A stretch of DNA of 64,000 bases from positions 1-64,000 of the forward strand of contig NZ_SELG01000041.1 of NCBI RefSeq assembly GCF_007845635.1. Direction: 5' to 3'. The stretch is from Apibacter muscae. Its GTDB lineage: Bacteria; Bacteroidota; Bacteroidia; Flavobacteriales; Weeksellaceae. The notes under the pieces are model-generated. The model ran no database searches and had not been told where the DNA came from. It saw only the letters and a program-made list of their open reading frames with translations. The position numbers and the translations under genes were made by a program. Below are positions 55,325 to 64,000 of the stretch, piece by piece (position 1 is the first letter of the stretch; each line of letters starts with the position of its first letter).

Positions 55325-56194
55325 ATGTTTAATTATATTGAAATAGAACGCGTTGAAAAAATATCAAAAGAGGATTTTTACAACAATTTTTACAAAAAAC
55401 AGAAACCCGTAGTTATTGAAAAAATAACACAAAATTGGGCAGCTTTTACTAAATGGGATTTTGAATATATAAAACAAGTAGCTGGAGATAAAATTGTGCC
55501 CTTATACAATAATGATCCTGTTAGCGCTGATAAAAAGGTAAACGAGCCAGATGCTCGGATGAAGATGGCGGATTATATTGATCTTTTACACAAAGGTCCT
55601 ACAGATTTACGAATATTTCTATTTAATTTATTAAAACAAGTGCCTGAAATGCAAAAGGATTTTGAATTTCCGGATTTAGGTCTTAATCTCTTCAAAAGCA
55701 TGCCTATGTTATTTTTTGGAGGAGCAGGTTCCAATGTTTTTATGCATTTTGATATTGACTTAGCAAATATTCTTCATTTCCATTTTTCAGGCAAAAAACA
55801 ATGTATTCTAGTTTCTCCAGAAGATACAAAATTTATGTATAAAGTTCCCTATTCAACCATTTGTAGAGAAGATATTAATTTTGATCAACCCGATTTTGAA
55901 AAATTTCCAGCTTTGAAAAGAATTAAACCTTTTAGAGCAGACCTTTCTCATGGAGAAATGCTGTACATGCCAGAAGGTTGGTGGCATTATATGAAATATA
56001 TAACTCCAGGTTTTTCAATGAGTTTGCGCTCTTTAGCCAAAAGACCATCAAACTTTACCCAAGCAATTTTAAATATATTTGTAAAAAGACATTACGATAA
56101 TTATATGAGAAAAAAGAAAGGCCAAGAGTGGATAGATTATAAAAATGAATTAGCCATAAAAAATACCCATCGGGAGTTGAGTATGTTTGAATAA
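55325..56194 (+). CDS. Cupin_8 (JmjC-like) domain protein
   Basis: A 289-residue protein of the cupin_8/JmjC-like family of 2-oxoglutarate and iron dependent oxygenases. It begins VEKISKEDFYNNFYKKQKPV, then VIEKITQNWAAFTKWDFEYI. The iron-binding facial triad is suggested by FMHFDIDLANILHF (H-x-D) and EGWWHYMKY (His), with HFSGKKQCILVSPED between. The substrate is unknown; bacterial members hydroxylate proteins (such as ribosomal proteins) or small molecules. It is followed by a perfect 68-bp palindrome acting as terminator. Confidence 0.83.
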   Translation: MFNYIEIERVEKISKEDFYNNFYKKQKPVVIEKITQNWAAFTKWDFEYIKQVAGDKIVPLYNNDPVSADKKVNEPDARMKMADYIDLLHKGPTDLRIFLFNLLKQVPEMQKDFEFPDLGLNLFKSMPMLFFGGAGSNVFMHFDIDLANILHFHFSGKKQCILVSPEDTKFMYKVPYSTICREDINFDQPDFEKFPALKRIKPFRADLSHGEMLYMPEGWWHYMKYITPGFSMSLRSLAKRPSNFTQAILNIFVKRHYDNYMRKKKGQEWIDYKNELAIKNTHRELSMFE

Positions 56195-56262
56195 ATATTT
56201 CATTATAAAAAAGTAAAAACCCAAGGTTAACCTTGGGTTTTTACTTTTTTATAATGAAATAT
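56195..56262. terminator. Perfect 68-bp palindrome with terminator core
   Basis: Two 34-base arms (56195-56228 and 56229-56262) are exact reverse complements with no spacer; I checked all 34 pairs. The centre is CCCAAGGTTAACCTTGGG flanked by A5/T5 and further A/T tracts, so it can terminate transcription in both directions. It starts right at the 3' end of the cupin_8 gene, whose stop is at 56194. The length and lack of a loop are unusual among the terminators in this window. Confidence 0.9.
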
Positions 56263-56295
56263 AAATGGTTAATTTAGCAAAAATTAACTATAAAT

Positions 56296-59200
56296 ATGAA
56301 AATTTTTTATAAAGTAATTCTCCTTAGTATTTTATTAGTATCAACTCTATTATTTTCACAAAAAAAATATCCAAGTTTATTATGGGAAATTTCAGGAAAT
56401 GGACTGAAAGAAAAATCCTACCTATACGGAACTATGCATGTAAGCGAAAAAGTAGCATTTAATTTATCTGATGATTTTTATGAAAAGCTCTTTTCCGTTA
56501 AACAGATAGCCTTAGAATCTGATCCGGAATTATGGTTAAATGAAATTTATTCTAAATTAAATACCGATAATTTTTATCAGAAGAATGATTACTCTTACCA
56601 AAGTTTATATATAAATAATACTTCCATAGATATTTATAAACAATCGTTGAGAGCCAAAGATATGTTGGCAAATGGTATATTATATAGAAGGTATCCAGAA
56701 ATGCAGAATTTTCAAGAAAATACCTACATTGATATGTTTATCTATAGAGCCGCTAAGAAGTTAAATAAAAAATTTGTAGGGCTAGAGAACATTCAAGAAT
56801 CAGAAGACTTAGTACAAAAATCAGAAGTTAGTAATGGATATATAAACAATTCAGACATAAAAAATATAAAAATTAAAAAACTTTTAAAAACTAAATCTTT
56901 ATACGAATTAATGTTTGATGCTTATAGAAAACAAGATTTAGATTTAATTGATGAAATATCTCTGGCAACTAGCACATTCAATTCTAGAAAGTATTTATTG
57001 TATATAAGAAATGAAAACATGGTTAAAACTATGGATAGTTTAATGAAGAAAGGATCTCTTTTTTCAGCGGTTGGAGCGGCACATTTACCAGGTACCTATG
57101 GTATAATTGAGAAATTAAGAAACTTAGGATATACAGTTCAACCAATCACTGGTTTATATACGGAAAAAGGAAGATTGAAAAAGGAACAATTGGAACATTT
57201 AGTTTACAATCACAAATTAAAAAATTATAAGAGTAAAACAGGGTTAACAATACAATCACCAGAAAAATTTTTTAACTATTCTTCCAGTCAAGATATAGAT
57301 TACTTGGTTTCCTTAGACATTCCAAACGGCGCGTTTCTATCAATCACAAAATTTAACAATTATAACTTTTTAAAAAATAATTTATCAAAAGTTTCATTAG
57401 AATCTATTGATAGTCTACTTTATGAAAATATTCCTGGAAAGATATTAAATAAAAAAAATATAAGCTTAGATGGATTTTCAGGAATTGAACTTATAAGTAA
57501 GATAGAACAAGATGAGTATATAAGTATGCAAATTTTTGTAACACCCTTACAAACGTATATAGTTAGTCTATTTGGATCTAAGCCCTACCAAGATAAATAT
57601 AAAAGCAAAATTTTTAAAAGTTTAAAATTGGACAATTACACAAGCACTTTTTCAAATTTTGAACCTAAATATGGAGGATACACGATTAAAATGCCTGATT
57701 ATAGAGTAGTTACAGATACTTTGTATGGCCATACGAATGTAATAGGGTATGATAATAACACAAAGTCTTATTATTTTATGAAGTCTCAAGTTTGGGAGAA
57801 TATTTCATCAGAGAAAGAAATTTATGAACTTGAAAGAATCCCTTATGAAATAGGAAAAAATTTAAATGCAGAAATCATTACTACATCTATAAATAAGGAA
57901 AATGAAATTCCATATTCAGAATCTATAATACAATGGAAAAATAGAGAGAAATTATATTTAAAAACAATGATTAATAGCTCCTATTATCATGTTGCTGGAA
58001 TACAAACAAGCAATGAAGATCAGAAAAAAGATTTTTTTAATTCCTTAATAATTACGGACTTCAAAAGATTAAAAAAAACAGAAAAATTTACAAATAAAAC
58101 AGCGGGGTATTCAATTATTGTTCCTAGTGAGTCTATAAAAACTAAACCTAAAATTGATATAGAGAAGAGTGTGAATGATTCTGGAGATGAGTTAGATACA
58201 TCTATTAATATTGATGATCATGAGCAAAATAATACTGAAGAGATGAACGAGGGAGATGTGCAAGAACAAACTTCTTTTATCCTAGATAATGGGCAAACCC
58301 TAAGCATATTTAATTATAACTATATACCGACCAGTGATTCTCTTTCTCTAGATCAAGTAATTAAAGAATATGTAGATGATCAATATCCCTCAGACTCTTG
58401 CAATCATAGAAAAATAAAATTTCTTGTCCATGGAATTACTGAAAATAAAAACTCTTTTTCAGATTATTTATTGAAAGAAGACACTAAAGCACAAGCCTAC
58501 CGATTAAGATATTTTTATGAAAATTATAGAATTTACGAAATTAAATACATAGTTAATGCGCATAAAGAGTTTAGAAATCCTTCTATTGAAGATATAATTA
58601 ATAATATTCAATTCTTACCTTTTGCAGATGATCAGGTAAATGTTGATAATATTGAGAACTTAGATGTAAATAAAGAACCTACTGAGATCACTAGCACCCA
58701 ACTGGTGGATAATGATGAATTTTTTAAATTTAACGATGAATTTAGTTCCTCAGATGTGAATTCTTATAGTTTAGAACAAGATTCTCTTCTTTGGAAACCC
58801 GATATTTTTATAGATAAAAAGATATTAAATCAATTGAAGCTGTTCTCAAATAATTCTAATAAGGTTGAAGAATTTGTTTTAGAACTAAATGAACAATTTT
58901 TAAATCAAAAATTATTAGAAAAAGTTATAAAGATTTTAGATTTTCATGAAAATACAAAACCAGAATTTTATCTAAACTTATTTACAAAATTTAAAAACAA
59001 TGGCAACGCACAATTTATAATATTACAAAAAATTATTGCTTTAGATAAAGATAAACAATTGAATAAGGATATTATAGAATTAATACAACGGAATCAACCC
59101 ATTCCATTGTCTGAAAGTGCTATTCCTAATCTAATGAATAATTTAGAATTGTACGATCAATCAGAAGATTATATGTTACCTACCTTGTTGTCTTTACTAG

Positions 59201-60183
59201 GAGTAGAAGAGTATCAAAATACTTTAATTGATTATCTAACAAGATTAAATGACGATCATAAACTAAAAGCTTATCATATAAAAAAGTATAGAGATTTTTT
59301 CTATAAAGAAACGGATAAAGAAATAAAGAGGATATTAAGTTACGAATCTGGTAATAGTATGAATAACCCTTATTTAGAAAATAATTATTCTATTATAAAA
59401 TTAAAAAAATATCTTGAAATACTTTCAATATTCAATGATACAGAATATAAACATCTAATAAAAAGTATTAGAGAAACCAAAAATATTGGCTTAATTGAAC
59501 TTTTAATTTCTTTAAAAGAACCCATAGATTTAACCAAAGAAGAATATTTATTTGTTAAAAAACAAGCGATTCCATCTAAAAAAATGAATGAATCCTATAA
59601 AGAAAAGTTCGGGGAAGATCTTTTTAATCCTGCCAAGGATTTAACGGCAGAATTAGCTAAAAAAGAGCTAATGAAAAATATTTTACAGAATCATACTTAT
59701 GATTATGAAAAAGTAGATTCATTAGCATTTAAGGAGGAACAGAATTATTCTTACGAAGGAAAGGATTATAAAATTTTCTATTTTACTGTATACAAAAACA
59801 ATATTGTATCAGAGCTGGATAAAAATATTAATGCTAAGGAAGATGAACAAGATTTTCATGAATACAAGGAGAAGGATGATAACATTCAAGAAGTTAATAT
59901 AGGAATAATTGCCTTTGATTTGATGACCTCAAATAAAAATAATGATACTTGTTATGAAGAGAATAATCAGGATGGGTTTACCAATGAATCTGATTACGTT
60001 TGGAATAGCGAATCAGATTTTATGGCTTTAACACTATTTAATTCTATAGATTTGTATTATAAAGATTTAAATGAATGGGAGAAATTAAAAGATAAATTTA
60101 TAGATTATTTAAAATCTTTAAGTCATCCAAGATCAACATCCAAATTTTTAGATGAGGTATACACGATTGAATATCCTTATTAA
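56296..60183 (+). CDS. Large secreted TraB/GumN family protein with extra domains
   Basis: A 1295-residue protein. A signal peptide (1-21, ending LLFSQ) precedes a TraB/GumN domain (about 25-290) with YLYGTMHVSEKVAFNL (Gly-T-M-H motif) and SAVGAAHLPGTYGIIEKLRN (about 254-273), the two family signatures proposed to bind metal. Three alpha/beta segments of a PsbP-like pattern follow: about 315-450, 455-600 (YGGYTIKMPDYRVVTD) and 602-820 (AGYSIIVPSESIKT). From about 840 to 1120 the sequence is helical and repeat-like, resembling HEAT/ARM repeats. The C-terminus (about 1150-1295) is acidic. An 8-bp inverted repeat (56268-56275 with 56281-56288) lies just before the start. Function unknown. Confidence 0.72.
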   Translation: MKIFYKVILLSILLVSTLLFSQKKYPSLLWEISGNGLKEKSYLYGTMHVSEKVAFNLSDDFYEKLFSVKQIALESDPELWLNEIYSKLNTDNFYQKNDYSYQSLYINNTSIDIYKQSLRAKDMLANGILYRRYPEMQNFQENTYIDMFIYRAAKKLNKKFVGLENIQESEDLVQKSEVSNGYINNSDIKNIKIKKLLKTKSLYELMFDAYRKQDLDLIDEISLATSTFNSRKYLLYIRNENMVKTMDSLMKKGSLFSAVGAAHLPGTYGIIEKLRNLGYTVQPITGLYTEKGRLKKEQLEHLVYNHKLKNYKSKTGLTIQSPEKFFNYSSSQDIDYLVSLDIPNGAFLSITKFNNYNFLKNNLSKVSLESIDSLLYENIPGKILNKKNISLDGFSGIELISKIEQDEYISMQIFVTPLQTYIVSLFGSKPYQDKYKSKIFKSLKLDNYTSTFSNFEPKYGGYTIKMPDYRVVTDTLYGHTNVIGYDNNTKSYYFMKSQVWENISSEKEIYELERIPYEIGKNLNAEIITTSINKENEIPYSESIIQWKNREKLYLKTMINSSYYHVAGIQTSNEDQKKDFFNSLIITDFKRLKKTEKFTNKTAGYSIIVPSESIKTKPKIDIEKSVNDSGDELDTSINIDDHEQNNTEEMNEGDVQEQTSFILDNGQTLSIFNYNYIPTSDSLSLDQVIKEYVDDQYPSDSCNHRKIKFLVHGITENKNSFSDYLLKEDTKAQAYRLRYFYENYRIYEIKYIVNAHKEFRNPSIEDIINNIQFLPFADDQVNVDNIENLDVNKEPTEITSTQLVDNDEFFKFNDEFSSSDVNSYSLEQDSLLWKPDIFIDKKILNQLKLFSNNSNKVEEFVLELNEQFLNQKLLEKVIKILDFHENTKPEFYLNLFTKFKNNGNAQFIILQKIIALDKDKQLNKDIIELIQRNQPIPLSESAIPNLMNNLELYDQSEDYMLPTLLSLLGVEEYQNTLIDYLTRLNDDHKLKAYHIKKYRDFFYKETDKEIKRILSYESGNSMNNPYLENNYSIIKLKKYLEILSIFNDTEYKHLIKSIRETKNIGLIELLISLKEPIDLTKEEYLFVKKQAIPSKKMNESYKEKFGEDLFNPAKDLTAELAKKELMKNILQNHTYDYEKVDSLAFKEEQNYSYEGKDYKIFYFTVYKNNIVSELDKNINAKEDEQDFHEYKEKDDNIQEVNIGIIAFDLMTSNKNNDTCYEENNQDGFTNESDYVWNSESDFMALTLFNSIDLYYKDLNEWEKLKDKFIDYLKSLSHPRSTSKFLDEVYTIEYPY

Positions 60184-60191
60184 ATTAATAT

Positions 60192-60223
60192 TTGTTAGTT
60201 TACAATAAAAATTATTACATTTG
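60192..60223 (+). promoter_or_regulatory. Promoter of the small membrane protein gene
   Basis: TTG (60192-60194), 21 bases, then TACATTTG (60216-60223) fit the -33/-7 consensus. It lies 16 bases upstream of the start at 60240. Confidence 0.65.
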
Positions 60224-60239
60224 AAGAAATAAAATAGAC

Positions 60240-60482
60240 ATGATAACAATACTATATATAGGTTTTTGGCCTTTTGCAAAATTTGTAGGTTTCGTATTAT
60301 TTCTTATCATAGCTTCAATGGCATTTTGGTGTCTTACATTTTTATTAAGTATTTTGCCTTATTGGTTAACATTCGGAATTGCTGAGAATTCTGGAAAAAT
60401 AAATGCTGATGTAAAGCCAGATGATGTTCGAAGAAAAATATTAACTGAACAAGAGGGAGTAGAATTAGTTTATACAAAATAA
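60240..60482 (+). CDS. Small membrane protein, unknown function
   Basis: An 80-residue protein with a hydrophobic N-terminal half of two close helices (about 2-23 and 25-47, FVLFLIIASMAFWCLTFLLS). A hydrophilic tail follows (AENSGKINADVKPDDVRRKI, then LTEQEGVELVYTK). It has its own promoter match and a strong terminator, forming a complete single-gene transcript. I do not recognise the family. Given the start and stop signals it is likely a real gene. Confidence 0.65.
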   Translation: MITILYIGFWPFAKFVGFVLFLIIASMAFWCLTFLLSILPYWLTFGIAENSGKINADVKPDDVRRKILTEQEGVELVYTK

Positions 60483-60499
60483 ATTCTTTTACTATAATA

Positions 60500-60538
60500 A
60501 ATAAAAAAACCGACAATTTTATTGTCGGTTTTTTTATT
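60500..60538. terminator. Bidirectional terminator, small membrane protein and ackA
   Basis: A perfect 18-bp stem (60500-60517 with 60521-60538, core CCGACAAT) with a three-base loop; seven T on either strand. It serves the convergent genes at 60240 (plus) and 60549 (minus). Confidence 0.92.
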
Positions 60539-60548
60539 AAAATGATTA

Positions 60549-61760
60549 TTATTTTTTAGAAATAATTTCTAAAGTATTGTTAGCAATTTCTAACTCCTCG
60601 TTGGTAGGAATTAGTAATATTTTCAATTTAGAATCAGAAGATTGAACTTCTTTGATTTCGTCTGGACTATTATACTCCTTGTTTTTGGAATCATCCATTT
60701 GAATACCCAAGTAATCCATATTCTTACAAATCAAAGAACGAAGTTGAAAATCATTTTCACCAATACCTGCGGTAAATACAATGGCATCAGCTCCATTTAA
60801 TGCAGCCATATAGGCTCCGATATATTTTTTTACTCTATAAGAATATAAATCTAAACACAAGGTAGCCTTCTCATCACCAGCTTTGTATAAATTCTCAATA
60901 TCACGGGCATCACTATGACCAGTCATACCCAGCATACCAGATTTTTTATTTAATAAATCATCAAGCTCTTCAAATTTAACACCACATTCTCTTACCATGT
61001 ATATCAATACAGAAGGGTCTATGTCTCCACATCGAGTACCCATAACTAAACCGTTTAAAGGAGTAAATCCCATGGAGGTATCAATACTTTCACCCTTTTC
61101 ATTTATAGCTGTAATACTAGAGCCATTCCCTAAGTGTATGGTGATTACTTTTGCGTGTTCGTTATTTAAATACTTAGCCGCCTGTTCACGTACGTATTTA
61201 TGGCTGGTCCCATGTGCTCCATAAGACCGTATTTTATTCTCCGTATAAAATTTTTCTGGAATAGCGTATCTATAAGCTCTCGGAGGCATGGTTTGATGAA
61301 AAGCAGTATCAAAAACAGCTACTTGAGGAATATTTGGGAAAAATTGTTGAGCCACCTCAATACCTAGTAAGTTAGCTGGGTTATGCAAAGGAGCCAAAGG
61401 ATTCATTTCTTCAATTTTCTTTTTAACCTCATCAGTTATAAGTACAGGCGCATTAAAATCTCCCCCTCCTTGTACAATTCTATGACCTACAGCATTAATT
61501 TCAGAAAGAGATTTTATAACACCAATTTCTGTATCGGTTAATAAATCTATAATTAACTTCATTCCTCCAGTATGGTCAGGAAATTCTTGATTAATTGTTT
61601 TCTTTTCTAGGGAGTTACCGTTTAAATATCTATGTGTAAGTTGTCCTCCTGTTGTACCAATTCTTTCAACTAATCCTTTGGAAACAACAGTCGTAGTTTC
61701 CATATTAAGTAATTGATATTTGATGGATGAACTACCTGCATTTATAACTAATATTAGCAT
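60549..61760 (-). CDS. ackA: Acetate kinase
   Basis: A 403-residue enzyme interconverting acetate + ATP and acetyl phosphate + ADP. The N-terminal phosphate-binding loop is VINAGSSSIKYQLL (5-18). The ASKHA features include AVFDTAFHQTMPPRAYRYAI, SYGAHGTSHKYVREQAAKYL (catalytic His), IHLGNGSSITAI (adenosine loop) and DTSMGFTPLNGLVMGTRCGD (Arg). FTAGIGENDFQLR is the second ATP loop. The usual partner, phosphate acetyltransferase (pta), is not adjacent. A promoter match at 61777-61784 lies about 16 bases upstream. Confidence 0.96.
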   Translation of the reverse strand: MLILVINAGSSSIKYQLLNMETTTVVSKGLVERIGTTGGQLTHRYLNGNSLEKKTINQEFPDHTGGMKLIIDLLTDTEIGVIKSLSEINAVGHRIVQGGGDFNAPVLITDEVKKKIEEMNPLAPLHNPANLLGIEVAQQFFPNIPQVAVFDTAFHQTMPPRAYRYAIPEKFYTENKIRSYGAHGTSHKYVREQAAKYLNNEHAKVITIHLGNGSSITAINEKGESIDTSMGFTPLNGLVMGTRCGDIDPSVLIYMVRECGVKFEELDDLLNKKSGMLGMTGHSDARDIENLYKAGDEKATLCLDLYSYRVKKYIGAYMAALNGADAIVFTAGIGENDFQLRSLICKNMDYLGIQMDDSKNKEYNSPDEIKEVQSSDSKLKILLIPTNEELEIANNTLEIISKK

Positions 61761-61776
61761 TCCTTAATTTTTGAGC

Positions 61777-61784
61777 CAAAAGTA
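61777..61784 (-). promoter_or_regulatory. Promoter -7 element for ackA
   Basis: TACTTTTG on the minus strand matches TAnnTTTG; the leader would be only about 10 bases. Confidence 0.5.
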
Positions 61785-61950
61785 ATATTTTTAAGTAATA
61801 TATTAAAGGAATATAGTTTAAAATTATATAGAATTAAAACCTAATTCTATAATTTAGATTATTTGAATTAAAATAATTTTTGATGTAAGTTTTGAAAAAT
61901 AAACCTCTCAAATTAATTTAGAATTTAAATAAAAAAATCTAAAGCAAATA

Positions 61951-61977
61951 ATAAAAAAGCCAGAAGATTCCGGCTTT
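61951..61977 (-). terminator. Terminator of ahcY
   Basis: A hairpin AAAGCC (61956-61961) with GGCTTT (61972-61977), one internal mismatch and a short inner GAA/TTC stem. Six T follow on the minus strand, 14 bases past the ahcY stop. Confidence 0.7.
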
Positions 61978-61990
61978 ATATTTAAATATC

Positions 61991-63298
61991 TTAATATCTA
62001 TATTCGTCTGTTTTAAAAGGGCCTTCAACAGTTACTCCGATATAATCGGCTTGTTCTTTTGTAAGAATATCCAGTTCTACTCCAATTTTTTCTAAATGTA
62101 AACGAGCCACTTTTTCATCCAGATGTTTTGGAAGTGTATAAACCTTATTTTCATATTTTCCAGGATTTTGCCATAGTTCAATCTGTGCAAGTGTTTGGTT
62201 GCAGAAAGAATTACTCATAACAAAACTAGGATGTCCAGTAGCACAACCAAGATTAACCAATCTGCCCTCAGCTAATACAATTACATCTTTGCCATTCAAA
62301 GTATACTTATCTACTTGTGGTTTTATCACAACTTTTGTGTTTCCATAATTATTATTCAACCATGCCATGTCTATCTCATTATCAAAATGCCCAATGTTAC
62401 AAACCACGGTTTTATCCTTCATCATCTCAAAGTGTTTCCCTTGGATAATATCACGATTACCAGTACAAGTGATGACAATATCAGCTCTTGAAATGGCATT
62501 ATCCATTTTTCTTACTTCGTAACCGTCCATAGCTGCTTGTAAGGCGCAAATAGGGTCTATTTCAGTAACTATAACTCTAGCACCTGCACCTCGGAAAGAA
62601 GCAGCAGAACCTTTTCCTACATCGCCATATCCAGCAACGACAACAACTTTTCCTGCAATCATTAGATCCGTTGCTCTACGTACAGCATCAACGGCAGATT
62701 CTTTACATCCGTATTTGTTATCAAATTTAGATTTTGTTACAGAATCATTAATGTTAATCGCAGGTATAAGTAATGTTCCATTTTTTACCCTCTCGTGTAA
62801 ACGATGTACCCCCGTTGTAGTTTCTTCAGATAAACCTTTAATACCACTTACTAATTCTGGATATTTATCTAACACCATATTAGTTAAATCACCACCATCA
62901 TCTAAAATCATGTTTAAAGGCTTTTTATCATCACCAAAAAATAGAGTTTGTTCAATACACCAATTAAACTCATCTTCAGTCATACCTTTCCAAGCATATA
63001 CTGGAATTCCTTTAGCAGCAATAGCCGCAGCAGCATGGTCTTGAGTGGAGAAAATATTGCAAGAGCTCCAAGTAACCTCTGCACCTAATTCTTTAAGAGT
63101 TTCAATTAAAACTGCTGTTTGTATGGTCATATGTAGACATCCAGCAATCCTAGCACCTTTTAAAGGTTGCTCATCTTTGTATTCTTTTCTTAAAGACATT
63201 AGCCCTGGCATCTCCGCCTCAGCCAACTGTATTTCTAATCTACCCCAATCTGCAAGAGATATATCTTTAACCTTATACGGTACGTATTCTGTATTCAT
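61991..63298 (-). CDS. ahcY: Adenosylhomocysteinase
   Basis: S-adenosylhomocysteine hydrolase (435 residues), which splits SAH to adenosine and homocysteine with bound NAD and keeps methylation going. Substrate and NAD motifs: [20 protein letters not shown] (about 57-76), [56 protein letters not shown] and [20 protein letters not shown] (NAD Rossmann loop, GYGDVGKG). The C-terminal [12 protein letters not shown] and [18 protein letters not shown] carry the Lys and Tyr that complete the NAD site. It stands alone. Confidence 0.97.
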   Translation of the reverse strand: MNTEYVPYKVKDISLADWGRLEIQLAEAEMPGLMSLRKEYKDEQPLKGARIAGCLHMTIQTAVLIETLKELGAEVTWSSCNIFSTQDHAAAAIAAKGIPVYAWKGMTEDEFNWCIEQTLFFGDDKKPLNMILDDGGDLTNMVLDKYPELVSGIKGLSEETTTGVHRLHERVKNGTLLIPAININDSVTKSKFDNKYGCKESAVDAVRRATDLMIAGKVVVVAGYGDVGKGSAASFRGAGARVIVTEIDPICALQAAMDGYEVRKMDNAISRADIVITCTGNRDIIQGKHFEMMKDKTVVCNIGHFDNEIDMAWLNNNYGNTKVVIKPQVDKYTLNGKDVIVLAEGRLVNLGCATGHPSFVMSNSFCNQTLAQIELWQNPGKYENKVYTLPKHLDEKVARLHLEKIGVELDILTKEQADYIGVTVEGPFKTDEYRY

Positions 63299-63700
63299 TT
63301 ATAATTTTTTTCGTAAAGTTATTAATTAAATTATTTAGCTACAAAATCTAGTATCTAAAATAAAATAGTAGGAATAAAATATAACTTATATTATTACATA
63401 GATCTTAATAATAATAGGGTAGGCAAATTTTCCGCTTGTACAAAAATTGAGTAGAGTCAAAAGTGGAAGTAATTGATATATATAATTTTTTGATGAATAT
63501 TTGAGTAAAATTATTTAATATTAAAAATTTAATAATTATAGGTTCAAAGTGTGATAATAAATAATATAAATTTATACTAAGAGTCAATACTTTTCGAAAA
63601 ATATTACTTAGGAGATAAAATTAAGACTTTGAAAAGTATTTAAAAATTAATTAGCATTAATTCACTTAGTAAATTGTTATAATAAAGAAATAATAGGTAT
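63299..63700. other. 402-base AT-rich gap
   Basis: No convincing gene. A 60-codon minus-strand frame at 63405-63587 is low-complexity and rejected. An inverted repeat (63586-63595 with 63631-63640, AATACTTTTC, spacing 35) is the only structure noticed. Confidence 0.5.
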
Positions 63701-63937
63701 CTATTCAACTATACTTATCACTTCCAAAATTTCAGGAACATGTTTTTTTATGGTAGATTCAATTCCTAGTTTTAAAGTACTTTGATTGATTGAACAGTCA
63801 GAACAAGCACCTGTAAATTTAATGGTAACCACATGGTCTTGAATGTCTATGAGTTCAACATCCCCACCATCAGCAACTAAAAAAGGTCTTACTTCTTCTA
63901 AGGCTTTATTTACTTTATCTGTAATTGAATTATTCAT
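63701..63937 (-). CDS. NifU C-terminal domain (iron-sulfur scaffold) protein
   Basis: A 78-residue single-domain NifU_C/NfuA-like protein that carries [4Fe-4S] clusters on a Cys-x-x-Cys pair. The core VRPFLVADGGDVELIDI (16-32) and FTGACSDCSINQSTLKLGIE (41-60; C45, C48) are diagnostic; the end KKHVPEILEVISIVE is complete. It follows the fragment ending at 63965 by 27 bases, probably an Mrp-type ATPase, and the pair is common in flavobacteria. Confidence 0.92.
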   Translation of the reverse strand: MNNSITDKVNKALEEVRPFLVADGGDVELIDIQDHVVTIKFTGACSDCSINQSTLKLGIESTIKKHVPEILEVISIVE

Positions 63938-63964
63938 ATGCTTATTTATTTTAAATTAATAGAA

Positions 63965-64000
63965 TTATTTTGAAGAGCAACCAGCCATTGTTGTTATTCT
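63965..64000 (-). CDS. Last codons of a gene continuing off the window, possibly Mrp/NBP35 ATPase
   Basis: Only 11 codons and a TAA are inside the window (ending ITTMAGCSSK). Such an end with a Cys and the downstream NifU gene fits the Mrp/ApbC iron-sulfur carrier ATPase of flavobacteria. No catalytic motif is visible, so this is a context call. Confidence 0.35.
   Translation of the reverse strand, partial: RITTMAGCSSK

Noticed and set aside
63405-63587. 60-codon minus-strand frame
   Set aside because: Low-complexity composition without signal peptide pattern, similarity or expression signals.

Overview
The window is an AT-rich stretch of a Bacteroidota chromosome, most likely a flavobacterium (Flavobacteriales, Weeksellaceae-like). 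Three things point there: repeated TAnnTTTG promoter elements with little Shine-Dalgarno signal, phylum-typical gene content (a two-ExbD TonB cluster, a three-gene sdhCAB operon, a BtuG-like/TonB-receptor pair, DUF3822-rsmD, a LuxE-like protein, grpE-dnaJ without dnaK), and many secreted proteins with short signal peptides ending in Q. The species cannot be fixed from the sequence alone. I saw no rRNA, tRNA, CRISPR array or intact insertion sequence.

Layout. Bases 1-2000 are decayed accessory DNA: the fragment of a possible rolling-circle Rep protein at the left edge, a gene-less stretch with an isolated terminator, and a frameshifted, truncated N-terminal piece of a type I-like restriction-modification methylase. 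From 2107 on the region is housekeeping: an AddB-like nuclease, a DUF218 protein and a LuxE-like protein (minus strand), grpE-dnaJ (plus), cysteine synthesis cysE-cysK, aroB with a YugP-type metallopeptidase, a GNAT-like protein, sdhCAB, the exbB-exbD-exbD-tonB energy cluster, and ddl-coaD. On the plus strand follow a PASTA protein with rluD, rpsF-rpsR-rplI, a Nif3-like protein, rpoN and thyA. Convergent to thyA is a dCMP deaminase; deaminase and ThyA catalyse consecutive steps of dTMP synthesis.

The middle part holds a probable 25-residue membrane protein gene with its own promoter and terminator, asnS, DUF3822-rsmD, a tandem family of three secreted C1q-like proteins, an RlmL-type methyltransferase, a UMF1-type transporter, ppk-ppx (polyphosphate turnover), polA, and a BtuG-like lipoprotein with a BtuB-like TonB-dependent receptor. 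That receptor would depend on the ExbB/ExbD/TonB system encoded 25 kb away.

The right part holds an SH3-like membrane protein, a MerR regulator with a small acidic protein, a CstA-type peptide transporter, a 686-base gap with an orphan promoter and strong hairpin (possible small RNA), aminopeptidase P, a cupin_8 protein ended by a perfect 68-bp palindrome, a 1295-residue TraB/GumN-type protein, a small membrane protein, ackA, ahcY, a NifU-type scaffold and the last codons of what may be an Mrp-type ATPase.

Most of the window is ordinary core genome. I did not find a convincing new defence or mobile system. The best leads are the 68-bp palindrome, the 25-residue membrane gene, the orphan promoter/hairpin, the C1q-like tandem and the DnaJ with half of its zinc-finger domain.
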